Assembly: GCA_030549205.1 (NCBI GenBank)
Contig: JAUKTV010000008.1
Span: 992,001-1,056,000 of the forward strand
Source of the DNA: Apiosordaria backusii
Lineage: Eukaryota > Ascomycota > Sordariomycetes > Sordariales > Lasiosphaeriaceae
Length of the DNA: 64,000 nucleotides
Reading direction: 5' to 3'
Below the pieces are notes generated by a model. The model was not told the origin of the DNA. It saw nothing but the letters and a program-made list of their open reading frames with translations, and did not search any database. Every line of letters begins with the position of its first letter. Positions within the stretch are counted from its first letter, which is position 1. This document shows, piece after piece, positions 23,110-35,000 of this stretch. The translations under genes were made by a program, and so were the position numbers.

Positions 23110-24440
23110 CTTGGGTAGATGGGTTTCCTCTCGTCGTTGCCGGCGGTTATGTGAGATTGTCGTGAGACGAGGAAACGAAGTTGCAATCGTACACCAAGCA
23201 CGCCGTGACACAATCAAAAAAGCGGACAATCGAATAGTAATAAATAAACAGGTCGGCAAGCTGACGTGGACGGGAATCCGATGCAGAGTTCCCGACGAAG
23301 AGTCAACGATGAAGAGTTGCTTGTGGGGTAAAAGAGAAGGTAGACGATGGTGGAGGAGAGAGCCAAAACCAAACGACATTGAGCCAGAGGAAATAATGGG
23401 CACGCAAAGATCAGGACTTCGGACGAGAAACCATGGCAAGCCACCGCTTCAAGCGACTGCCAGAGCAAGAGCACTTAGACGGCCCGGTCCTCACGGACAA
23501 GAAGAGGCAAGCAACAAGCAAGGCTGCCTGGCTGCATCATCTGTTGTTTCTTCAACGAGAATCAGACAAAAAAATTATAGACAGGAGCTCCACCCTGTTC
23601 CTGGACCCTGGTTTTGGTGTCAGTTCCGCGGCAGGCACAATGCCACTGGCAAGTCCAGGGCAACGCTTGTGATGAACCCCAACCCCACCATCCGTTGGTC
23701 TTTTTGGTGACCAGCAACTGCGGGGTAGGATTCCCCGCAAAGCAAGCTCCCCCATTTTGTTATTATTACAAAATCCATTCGATGAAACTTCAATTGCACA
23801 TTTGAATTGCTAACTGTTTTGTTTTTTCCAGAGATCAGAGCGTCTTGATAAGTCCAACTCCCGGATAATATAATGCCCTTTAAACGGCCCGTTTTCGCGC
23901 TGCCAGGTTCCAGCTTCTTTCACAGCCCCTCTTTCAGAAGCGGCAGAAGCATTTGACCAGTCTCAGCCAGTAGAAGAAGGATGGACACCCCGACTTAGAT
24001 GGAGACAGATGGAGACAAAGGACCACAATGCCGTTGTTGCTGGTGGCGTTGTTGTTGCTTCTTCTTTTTCTTCTCCATTCGCTCTGACTGGCTCATGCTC
24101 GCTTACCGGCGGGTGGTATTCATCAGCTCTCATCCGCCAACGCACCCACACCATCCCATCCTCTCCGCAGCAAGCGGGCGGGTGGTGTGGTGCCGAGCAA
24201 CGCATTGGATGCATACCAGGCTTTTTGACATCGGAAAGCCGCCGGTCTTGGCAGGTGACCCCGTTCTAGCGTGGGGGGCACACTCGCATTCCTGCCTCCC
24301 CCCATGTCGTGCTGAGGTGCATATGCATCGCAGGATGCAGGCGGACGCAGTAGCAGCAGCACGACGCCCATCTTGGAGAAGGCCAGCCTGTCACATTTCC
24401 CATGTCGAGCACGTCGCTTCGTGGGGGGGGTGCGAGTGAT

Positions 24441-24470
24441 GATGAGGCATGATGAGGCATGATGAGGCAC
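24441..24470. repeat. Three tandem copies of a GATGAGGCAT 10-mer
   Basis: Two exact units and a third differing in its last base lie head to tail in the divergent promoter region. A partial unit (GAT) precedes them. Confidence 0.85.
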
Positions 24471-24922
24471 GATTACCTTGGCATGGCTTCTTCGGTGACG
24501 GAACTCCGAGTGCGGAGGGGGGCTGTGGGTGGTTGGAATTGAGCTTGCCGCAACTGAAAGAGCCAAGCCAGCGGCTCTCTGCAACAAGAAAAGATCCCCA
24601 TCTTCCTCAATATGGGAAAGCCTCCTTTTGCGGAGGGTGCATCGACTACACTTGTTGCATCACTATTGAGCCGTGCACATCGCATCTGGGGAAATGAAAC
24701 CCGTGTCAGACTGCGTGTATCTCTGGAATTTCGGACCCCGATGGCCCGTCTTGGTGGTAATAATCGCCGGGATGGGGCTAGACAGGGCGCTCAACAAAAG
24801 GCTCAAAGAGAGGGTGGAGGACTGGTACCCTCTACATATTTGAGGGTACCTCCTGAGACCAACACCACAACCACCGTCGTCTCTCTGTTTATCTTCTAGA
24901 CCTCTTTGTTTATATTTTAGAC

Positions 24923-24943
24923 CTATCTATCTATCTATCTATC
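24923..24943. repeat. CTAT tetranucleotide microsatellite
   Basis: Five CTAT units run in tandem with a partial copy at the end, about 900 bp before the kinase start codon. Confidence 0.9.
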
Positions 24944-25842
24944 TTTTAGCTGTTGGCCCGAGCTAGTCACATACCTTCTCTGTATCTCTCTTCAGCCTTC
25001 CCTTGCACAACACACGCCTGCTCAACAAACCACGGACGTTCCGGATCAAGCCAACAAAGCCCGTTCCTGGTTGCCCTCCCGTGTTCAGTTGCGCAGCGGA
25101 CGCCAAGAAGGCCACCACCCATCATCGACAGGCTCAGGCGCAGTCGCAGGCCGACTTTTGTCTTTCGGGGTGTCACAGAAGAGGGCCGACAAGTCGAACG
25201 TCAGGTCATTTGCCGTGGCCTCATCAAGTACGACGGCCGTATAGTATACCCCAGACCATTCTCATCAGCTCTCATCTCGCAGAGCTTGGCATCGGCAGTC
25301 TCGACATGCTGGGCAGCCTCCGACCACAACAAGAGACAGAGCAGAAAGGGTGATTTGAGTCACCCGCCCGGGCGTCACCCCACGACCCTTTGGGAAAGGA
25401 GCAAGGTTACGTCACTTCGTTTCCACCGGATACACCCTGCCAAGTCTTCAGGCCAAGACGCTTGTCGACCCTAAGTCGTCTTAGCCACTCGAGAGAGACA
25501 GAATATTCTCGGACGACGTCAAAGTCCGTCCATCCCATCAATAACTTGGAAAAAGTCGTTCACGTAAGTTATGCTTCGCTTCAGTCAGATGCTCCGTCGG
25601 TGGCGATCAAAGTCAGATCTTTGCCGCGAAATAGAGTTTATTGCTGCCGAATTCTGGAATCCTGCTGGAACCCTGACGGAACCAGTGGAAACCCTTGACC
25701 ACTTTGACGGTCCCCATGGGAGCTTTAGGGCTTGATCAGCACCGAATATTTTGTGCAGCCCGGCGTGGACCCCTGCCCTTTGTTTCTGCCGCTAATTGGT
25801 GCTTAGATAGCGCTGCAACCCCACTAAAGGGATCCCTGCCAC

Positions 25843-28309
25843 ATGCTGCAGACGCGCCATCCGGAGTCGACTTTTGATCTCAAAGTCTCCAGTCGTCCCT
25901 CTTCCATGCCACCGCACGCACTCTGGGCTAACCCTCCGAGATCAACCCAACGCAAAAGAAAAGGTCTTTGTCCTCCTCCTCTCTTTTCTCTCTCGAGCTT
26001 CAAGAATCGCTCTTCACCACAATCTTCTTCTACATCTTTGCAAACACACTTAGCCACATCACCGCACAATACCGTCACCACGGCTGACCTGGCATCTTAC
26101 TTCAAAGACTCGTTCCCAGTTTCGCAGCCATCGTCGCTGCGAAAACTGGCGATGAACCATATGATCAAATCGTCGGCTACTGCACCATCATCACCTTCGA
26201 TCCGTCCCAACGGGCGACCCATTCCAGGAGCGCACCAGTTCCACGATGGATTGCTGCCGCCAGCTGCCGCGTCGTGGTCGAGCGCACTAAAGGATCTCAA
26301 CGATTTCGACCTCTTGTCACATCCAACACGCTCTGGATTCCAGCAGCACTATGACTCCCCGTACTCGCGCAGCATATCGTCCACCGCCCCTGGATCACCG
26401 CGAATGTGAGTCGATGGCAATTTTTGCTTTTCAGCGAGATTTTGTGCGAAACCTTGTTGCGCCTTTTTTTCCACCTGGCGCATGTTAGCCCTGTCATACT
26501 TGTGCATCCCGCTGTCATGTCAGTTTGGCTGACTAGTGTTCGAATCAGTCCACCCCTTCGACAGAACTCCGGCAGCCATACTCCAAGGGTCCGGCCACAT
26601 GCCACCACGCTCAACATTCCGGGCATGACCCGGTCCAAGGCATCCCCCGACGGCAGAATCCCCGACCGCGATGTCGCTGCCAAGCTGGTCATTATCATGG
26701 TCGGTCTGCCTGCTCGAGGCAAGTCCTATATCACCAAAAAGATTCAGCGTTACTTGTCGTGGCAACAACACAATACCAAGATTTTCAATGTTGGAAATCG
26801 TAGGCGTCTCGCGGCAGGGGTGGCCAACTCCGGGAGTGGATCCCCGACGTCGGCCACCAACGGAGGAGTCGATGTGCCCACCCAGGCCGCTACCATCCTC
26901 CTAAATGGCACCAAGGGTCCTGACATTATTGTAGAGGATGAGCCGACAAAGCTGGACCTAAATGGGGAGCCAAAGCCCCGCACCAAGATTGATCAGTCGG
27001 CCAAGTTTTTCGATCCTAACAACGAGATCGCAGCCAAGCTGCGCGAACAGGTCGCTCTCGACACCCTGGATGAGCTGTTGGCTTATCTTCTCCATGGGGG
27101 TGGTGCTGTCGGTATCCTCGATGCTACAAACAGCACCATCAAGCGGCGAAAGCTGCTTGTAGACCACATCAAGGCCCGCGAACCAAAGTTGGGAATTCTG
27201 TTTATCGAAAGCATCTGCCACGATCAGAATCTTTTGGAAGCCAACATGCGCCTGAAGCTTTCTGGGCCCGACTACAAGGACAAGGATCCCGTCAAGTCGT
27301 TGGCCGACTTCAAGGAGAGAGTCAAAGCCTATGAAAGCGCATATGAACCCTTGGGCCAGTGGGAGGAAGATCAACACCTCCCATACATCCAGGTAAGGCG
27401 TCTTTGAACATGTGGTTGGCCCGACTACGTCCACTAACGATTGTCGCAAAGATGATTGATGTCGGGAGAAAGCTCGTGTACCATCGGCTTAAGGGGTTCT
27501 TGAGCGGTGGCATCGCTTCCTACTTGACCACATTTAATCTGTCACCACGGCAGATTTGGATCACCCGCCACGGCCAGAGTCAGGATAACCAACTGCAAAA
27601 GCTGGGCGGTGACTCTGACTTGACCGAGAGAGGTCACTGTTATGGGCTCGCGCTTTACAACTTTACGACGTACAAGCGCAAGGAGTGGCTGATCGAACAG
27701 AAGAACAAAATCGCGCAGTCGAGCTTCCCACCTCTGCCTGGTGATCACACGCCGCCGTATCCAGAGCTCAACCAGGAGCTTGAGGACAAAAACTTTTGCG
27801 TGTGGACGTCTATGTTGCAACGCAGCGTGCAGACGGCCGAATACTTCGACGCGGACGAAGATTACGACGTGAAGGCTTGGGAAATGCTGAACGAGCTCAA
27901 CGCCGGCTCCTTTGAGGGGATGACCTACGAAGAAATTGCGCAAAGGTACCCCGAGGAGTACCAGAAACGATCGCAAGACAAGCTCCAGTATATCTATCCT
28001 GGAGTTGGAGGCGAGGGTTATCTTCAGGTTATCAGCCGCCTCCGCGATATGGTCCGGGAGATTGAACGCATCACCGATCACCTGCTCATCATCGGACACC
28101 GATCGGTATGTCGTGTTTTGATGGCGTACTTCATGGACCTCACTCGTGACGACATTGCGGACCTCGACGTTCCGCTTGGCATCCTTTATGCCATTGAGCC
28201 CAAGCCGTATGGGATCGAGTTCCATGCCTACAAGTACAACGAGGAGCAGGGCTGGTTCGATGAGCTTCCCAACTACAAGCCTAGGAAGACGGTGGATAGG
28301 AATTCCTGA
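25843..28309 (+). CDS. pfk26: Bifunctional 6-phosphofructo-2-kinase / fructose-2,6-bisphosphatase
   Basis: The enzyme makes and breaks fructose-2,6-bisphosphate, the activator of phosphofructokinase and inhibitor of gluconeogenesis. Exons: 25843-26405, 26549-27392 and 27452-28309, 754 residues. Introns are 143 bp (GTGAGT...CAG) and 59 bp (GTAAGG, CTAAC branch, AAG acceptor). The kinase domain has the Walker A site GLPARGKS near residue 240; a disordered insert after FNVGNRRR separates it from the rest of the fold. The phosphatase domain has RHGQSQDN near residue 508, the ELNAGSFEGMTYEEI block, and GHRSVCR near 684. The histidine that S. cerevisiae PFK26 lacks is present (RHG), so phosphatase activity is likely retained. 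The Ser-rich N-terminal 190 residues resemble the regulatory extension of fungal enzymes. The start at 25843 is the least certain point; internal Mets follow. Confidence 0.92.
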
Positions 28310-29714
28310 TGGAGCTTTCGGTGCCTCATCATGTGTAACACTAGGCGGCGAACATGCATGTCGGATATGTTTGCCGCATTTTGATTTTGATTTCGGCGTA
28401 CCGGCTTTGGGGCGAATACCGTGGCCGCACCACAACTCATTTGGTTTTTGACATTTACTGGGAGCAGATATCACAGAGGCGTTTTAGGGATCGGGGTAAT
28501 GACTTAATGGACTGGGAATGGACGGACGGGAGGGGGTCAACGCGACGAACACGTACACAACACAACACACGCACATGAGGGACACAACAACGGCATACAT
28601 TTACCATTCATGGGTTTGGATGCAATGGGCTGTTTCCAAGATAGCTTGGGGCTTTATCACAACGCTCACGCAAGCGTTACGCCTGCCATTTTCAGCACTT
28701 TTGCCTCTGCATGCTGATCTCTTCCTCGAAGCCTCGTTTATTTTTTTTGTTTTGTTCTTTTTCTGGGTGTGTTTTCATGATGAAAGGGGAAGCAGAGCGC
28801 AGCGCATGTAGAGGGGGCTGGAAACTGGGTGTGATTTTTTTGCGGAGAAGCCCCAGGTTTGCAAAAAGTTGTTGTTTTGCACTGTACAAGAAGAAGAGGA
28901 AGAAGCACACTACTATTGATACCATTGCAACCAAAGCTAGACATGTAAACTCATGATAGAACAAGGCTGGTCAGAGAGAGATGGATGGCTTTGTTCAGCC
29001 GGGAGGGTTTTTATTGGGGTTTCTGTCGTAGACATGGGGCGTTAGTGGGATGGATATCTGGTAGCGTTGAGCTTGTTGCTGCATATATATTTGTTATCAA
29101 CAGGTTCTGGCTTTGTGGTTGTGTCTAGTTGTGTGGTTGTGATGTTTTGCGTCTGAAGATTTTGTTTAGGAGTTTCTTGAGCCGTTGGCGTGAGGCTTTT
29201 CTGTTGGGTGTTTGGGTTCGGTGGGTGTTATTGGCTGGGGGAGAGGGTCTGTTGTTGATATTGGTTTGAGTATTTAAATATCAAATAATGTTTAATGCGT
29301 TCTTTTGCGTCCCTTGACATCTGGTTATGGTCGAACACCTCACCAGGTTAGAGATGGATGGGAGTGAAACTGTCTGTTGACTAAGTGTGACAGCTGTTGG
29401 TATTCAGTTTATGTTTTTTGTCAAGCCATACATGTGCCTGTCACGAGCAACGGTCTAAGCAGTGTCCCCTTGCGAAGTTTCATCAAAAGGAGCAAAATGG
29501 TCAGGAAAAGTCAAAATTGTCACCACTTTATCCGCGTGTGACCAGAACAATATACTAATACGAACCAACGATAAAAAAAAAACATAAATGTTGTCAAGAT
29601 CCCAGATATTAGAAACTAACTAGCCTTTTTTCAAACTTCAAATTTGAACCAACAAAGTGACAATTATCGTTGACGTTTTTCGATATCATTGACTCTTGAA
29701 TCTTGATGTCAAAG

Positions 29715-29719
<5 letters not shown>

Positions 29720-29751
<32 letters not shown>
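29720..29751. repeat. CA dinucleotide microsatellite, 16 units
   Basis: An uninterrupted CA run of 32 bases lies in the convergent non-coding region. It is the longest dinucleotide repeat in the window. Confidence 0.95.
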
Positions 29752-29752
<1 letters not shown>

Positions 29753-30050
29753 GAAGGCCCTAGCCCCACCCAGGCCCTGAAAGCGGTGGGGTGGGGTCGA
29801 AACGGAATGTGGGCGGGGGCGGTTGGTGGTAGGGTTACCCTTGTAACTGAAAGAACCCTGGTGAGTTGACGGTTGGAAGACGTGGGGGTCAATATTCGAG
29901 ATTTCTGATCCTTCTGCTCAGAAAACAGAAACAACTTGGGAGACGGGGATGGATGAATGCGTGAGAGAGGGTATCTGAAATCTTGGTTGGTAAGTGTAAG
30001 TTTTTCAGATGGACCTGCCTTTCTATATGTAAAGAGTGAGGGCTTGCATC

Positions 30051-30066
30051 AAGCAAGCAAGCAAGC
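30051..30066. repeat. AAGC tetranucleotide microsatellite
   Basis: Four AAGC units lie in tandem, just past the 3' end of the minus-strand transcription factor gene. Confidence 0.85.
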
Positions 30067-30210
30067 ATTGCTATCACCAACATCACCAACGGGCGCAGAT
30101 ACGAGAACACGAGCCTCCTCTCTCCCCTTATTACCCTCCCCCTTCTATTTTGTCTATATATCTATCCCCCAGATACCCCCCCAGATAACCCCTCCTTCCC
30201 CAATCCAGAA

Positions 30211-32082
30211 TCAAACCGTCTTCCCAAAATACGTCACATCCTCCTCCAGCCTCCCCTCCACCCACCTCGCCCACCCCCCAAACCCCCCATAATATCCCTC
30301 CTCCACAACCCCATTCAAATACCTCAACCACCTCCCAATCCCCAACTGTATCCCTTCCTTCCCCTCCGTCTTCCTCCTCGGATCCTTCCCCTCCTTCCAC
30401 CCCTGCTCCTCCTTCACCACCCCATCCTCCCCCACCACCGTCCTCTTCTCCCTCTCCGCGCTCCCCATCATCTCCCCCTCCGTCACCACCGCCATCACCA
30501 TCTTCAACGCCACCCAGTGCGCCCCCAACAACACCGAGACTTGATTACCCGGTATATCCACCAAAACCTGAAACTCCTCATGAGGCAGCATCATCCACCA
30601 CGAGTAATGCTCCGTCATGGCTTGATACCCCTCCCAGCTGCTGCGGTATAGACTCTCGGCCATGTTTAGCAGTAATTCCCAGTATCTTCTCTGCGTTCCC
30701 TGTCTTGGCACGATTCTCTCCAAATGTTTGATAGCATTCACCGCGCCATCCACCCATTCTTTTTTTACGAGGGGAAGTTGCCGCATGTGTGGTTCTAGCA
30801 GGGAGTTGGAGTGCTGAGGCTGGAGCAGCTCGCCAAACATCAGCCGCTTGCCGCGGGAGAACATGGCGATGGAGACGATGACGACGCCGCGGACAAAGGT
30901 CATGTACTCGGCCATGCCGTCGTCTAGGAGGGTGGACTGGTAGGTGAGGGTGAAGCAGGTTGCCATGAGGGCGTTGCCTTCTTCTTCTAGGTTGTTGTTG
31001 TCCTTACTAGATTGGGATTGGTGGTTTTCGGTGGTGGTTGGGATGCTGCCGAGGGCTTTTTTGATGGATTTTATGGCTTTCAACCGGTGGGACATTGCGG
31101 GGGTTAAAGTAACTGATGGGTCGGACTGCAGCAGGTGGGAGGCGCTATACCCGAGGATGGCGTGCATGAGGTAGGGGTGGGATTGGGAGAGGTGGGGGAC
31201 TTCGTGGAGCCAGAGGGGTTCGGAGCCGATTGGGTGGTGGGGATAGCATTGGGATAGAAAATGGTGGTATAAACGGAGGTCGAGGAGGGAGAAGAGGGGG
31301 AGGGTGTTGCTGGGTTGGTGGATTATGGTTGGTAAAGATGGGTATTCACAGGTGAGGCCGGTTTTGAGGCAGTGGCCGCAGGAGGGGCGGGTTTCTTGAC
31401 ACTGTTTGACATGGGTAAGTCACCTGCTTCGCGGTATAGGGAGGGAAAGGCAGAAGGATACCTTTATGCGTCGACGTTTACAGTTGAAACATCCCCTCCG
31501 GCTTTTGGTGTGTCCTCTTCTCTCCAGGCGTTGTTTCCCTGCTGCTGTCATTCCACTGCCACTGCTATTTCCTCCAGAAGTCTGACCTCCACCTCCACCG
31601 CCGCCATGGCTGGAAGAAGCAGCTGGACTACCACCGCCGCTGCTGCCATCGTTATACCCCGTCCCAGAGACGGCAGAAGGGTCGAAGCTGGGGAGTTGGA
31701 GTTGGTTCTGAGGATAATGCTGCCCGTAACTGCTTGGACTGTGGGCGTTGTGAAGAGCGAGGGCAGTGGTATTGCTTGGTAGGGCTGGTACTGTCAATAG
31801 AGACGGGGGAGGGACTGGGTTGAGATTCTGGAGGGTTGCGTCTGATGCTGATGATAACAAATCATGGCGGTTGCTGGAGGTGGAAGCGGACGCTGAGCTC
31901 TCTTCGGCAAGGTAGTCGATATCTTCGTGGGGATGGTGAGGTTGTTGGTGATAAAAGGCGGTATAGTCAAACTCAGGGGTTCCCGTAGTGGCGCTGAGAC
32001 CTAGGAGAGACAGGGCTGGGTTCATATTTGGGTTGAGGTTGGGGTCCAACTCGTTGTCATTGTTAGGGTTATTATAGTTCAT
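30211..32082 (-). CDS. Zn2Cys6 fungal-type transcription factor
   Basis: A nuclear DNA-binding regulator; its targets are unknown. Exons 32082-31462 and 31401-30211 give 603 residues. The 60 bp intron interrupts the zinc cluster after RRGCFNCKRRRIK; splicing supplies the remaining cysteines in CQETRPSCGHCLKTGLTC, completing the six-Cys binuclear cluster at about residues 198-227. The first 195 residues are disordered and rich in Asn, Ser, Gly and His. After the cluster comes a fungal regulator domain with the HPYLMHAILGYSASHLL motif seen in the Upc2/sterol-uptake type and related C6 factors. The C-terminus has a Lys/Glu-rich insert before the final helix-like segment. Proximity to the kinase gene is convergent, so it gives no hint of function. 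Confidence 0.9.
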
Positions 32083-35000
32083 CTTGAGTTTGCGTGATCG
32101 AGGTTATTGCTGGACGGGTTGTTAGATACCTTACTCTGAGAAACATCCAAGGCGACGAAAAATACTAAGAGTAAGAGATAGTAGGTATACTTAACTTACC
32201 TACGCCAAGATGATTAATTATTTGTAAACCACCGTTGAAATGAATCAAGGGGTATCACGTGTGTTTTTTGTGCAAGTGACGGTGTGTTGAATATGCCCAA
32301 GGCTTTCTTCCCCAAATCAAGAGTCCGACGCAGAAATGTCCCTATAGACCCGCCAAGAGTGGCAGTGTGATCATAGTCCTGCAACGGATGCTGTCCTATT
32401 GGGTACCTTGCGAGCTTTTACTCAAACATGCTGGGAGGATAAAAACCCCAAAACGTGCACGAGGCTGTGGGTGTGATGTCGCTTGTCGATCCCCGAAAGT
32501 ATGTCACTAAATCTCAAAGAGGAAGGAGGTTAAGTCTTCGTTCGTTCTCAAGCGAGTTGACAGCACACCGAGAACGAGCTTGAATTGCCGTTGAGTTACA
32601 GTATCTAAGTAGTGTAGAAGAAGTCAATAAGTAAAATTGACCGCGTCAGTCAACTATGATTTCGTAATTTGACTCCTCTATAGTTATAGCGCTAATCCTA
32701 ATTTGTCACTGTGTTGGTAGGAAACAGTTACCCTGTTGGGACGACATTCGGACGAAGCCTCCGTGACAAACAGTACCTTATCCACATCCCCGTCACCGCT
32801 TCGTCCCGCTGTCCTAGTCCCCGTATCCGGCACTCGGCAGTCAACGCCACAAATACAATTTAAAGGGCGCGATAGCGTGGACAGGCGACGTTGAGGCTCT
32901 TGAACATTCTTCGCAGTTAAGATCTCAAAAGGGAAGTCGAAAAAAAAACCCATCCAGTTAGATGCTCTGAAACCCAAACCCCGGCCGGCCGGCCCGCGCG
33001 GGGTCGACGTTGATCGGGTCATATGTCCCTCCGACGAGCCACTCTCGGCCCTTCTTGCTGCGCGAGATATAGGCAGCGACGACACCGATGGGGTGGTTTG
33101 GCAATATTTCTCTGGGATTCTGGGATCCTGGGCTCGATTTCTCAGCCCTGCTGGGCGAATGCTACGCCCACGACCTGCATGTGTTGGGAGCGTTGATGCA
33201 GAAGCGTATTTGGACCTGTCAGGGACCCTTGAAGAGTGAATATCGGCGTTGACACTGACATCATGTCGGCAGCTGTTATGGTGATTTTTAGGACTTGCGG
33301 ATAGGGCACTACTTGTGGTGGTTGCGTCGAGGGTGGCTGCGTGCTCCTGTCCGGAGATATATTACCTATCTTGCCCGGCTCTTCGTTCTCACATACCTGG
33401 GGCAGCTTATGAGCGAATTTGTCATGTTGAGAATTATTAATTCCCTGAATTGAAGATGGTCGATGATGTAAAGCCTTAACCGGCGGAAGCTCGAGACAAA
33501 AGTAAGGGGTAACCTAGGGTTTGAGAACCAGAAATGAGAGGACAGGAAATGATGACAGGGTGTGTAACAGCACTGACTGAACGGGGAAGCCATCGACAGA
33601 CTTCAAGGTAAGATATACGCACTGATCCAGATGGGCCGACCGCGGTCTCCGCAGCCGATAGCTTTCAGTCTTCCTCCGCTGGGGCCTTGCTCGCACCAGA
33701 TGATGTTTCATGCGAAGCGCTCGACGTATGAGTGAATGACTTCGTTGTCAATCGCCGTGTGCCGACTTCCGGACAATATTGAAATCAACTGATGATTTGA
33801 TACCGAAAAAGTTCGGGACCGAAGGAAATGCGAGGAGGCAAGATGTGCCGAGAAGAAGAAGTGAGAAGAGTGCAACTGACTGCTTGTGTCGGTGAGTTAG
33901 AGTGCTGCTTCCATCGAGATGAAGACATGTGTCTGTCCTCCAGACTGACTTGCTGTTGCGTGCTTCGGTGAGTGTCAGCAAGACTTACAAACCGATGGCT
34001 GATCGGTTTCTCGGTCCCCAATGATATGCTGCACTCTCCGAGCAATAGGCTCCTCGGATATCGTGTGTTGTTGTAAGAGCAGTCGTCGTGACCGTGTCTC
34101 AGTTTCCATCACAGTATGCTGCACCTGCTTGGCAACGAAGACTTTCCAAGCTTTTATGTAGTAAGTGACCGTTGTCGTGGCCTGGTGTTTCAGTTGGTAA
34201 AGGTAGATTGGCGATAAAGTTGATTCAGAAGCTGCGGCCATCCGTCTCAACCAGTTGGCGTTCTCGGACTGAGAGATGCTGGGATGCGGTGGCTCATCAC
34301 CTCGCTCCAGCACATATGAAGCGCAAGCCGTATGCTGTAGATCGTTACTCTGAACAGTAGGTCAGTGAGGCTGGTAAGGCGTTGGGATTGCGCAGAGGCG
34401 TCGGAGAGGGCTTGTCGGCGGTGAGGGCTGATGAATCACTTCTCCTCACATCCTCACGTCTCAGGGCTCAGTCACCAGCAATGCTCCTCTGATATATCAT
34501 TTTGAGATGCCGTCGGCTGGGAGCTTAAAGTTGTTGATAACAAAGATCTGAATTTAAAACACACCAAAAGTCCTCGCAGCATGAGCAGCAATCCGTCGGC
34601 GTGTAACTGTTCTCCAACCTGAGTTCTGTCGCTCCAAAATAAAAGTAGGTGGTTACACCGCTTCCAACCACTCGCTGCGCATGCAGTGAGGAAGACCAGC
34701 CTACTTTTTATATCTGAACGGAAATAATACTCGTGGGCGTTTGTTTGTCAGCACTTACTTTCTCCGCCTCATGGGAATAGGGGATGGCTTCGGGTAGACT
34801 TGACTGTGCCTCCAGAACACCCTCGTTCAAGAACTTCCACCTCAAAATTCCAGCCAATGATTCAGCTTTTCGTCATGATGGCTGACGGCTGTGATAAGGC
34901 ACGAAAATAATCAAGACAATTTCTCGGTTCCCGGTTCTTCGGAACTTTTGAAGGCCCAAGACGGCTCGGGAGGGAAGGGAAGGAAAGAATAGAATTAAAA

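Larger units (their letters stand above)
23110..25842. other. Long divergent promoter region, TAD3 and 6-phosphofructo-2-kinase
   Basis: About 2.7 kb separates the two divergent start codons. It probably holds both promoters and a long, possibly spliced leader for the kinase gene. I see three exact copies of a 10-mer at 24441-24470 and a CTAT microsatellite at 24923-24943. Open frames here are short and lack ATG-to-stop coding character. Confidence 0.6.
28310..30210. other. Convergent intergenic region
   Basis: This holds the 3' regions of the kinase gene (+) and the Zn2Cys6 gene (-). It contains T-rich tracts, a CA/AC microsatellite at 29720-29751 and an AAGC run at 30051-30066. No coding sequence is supported. 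Confidence 0.7.
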
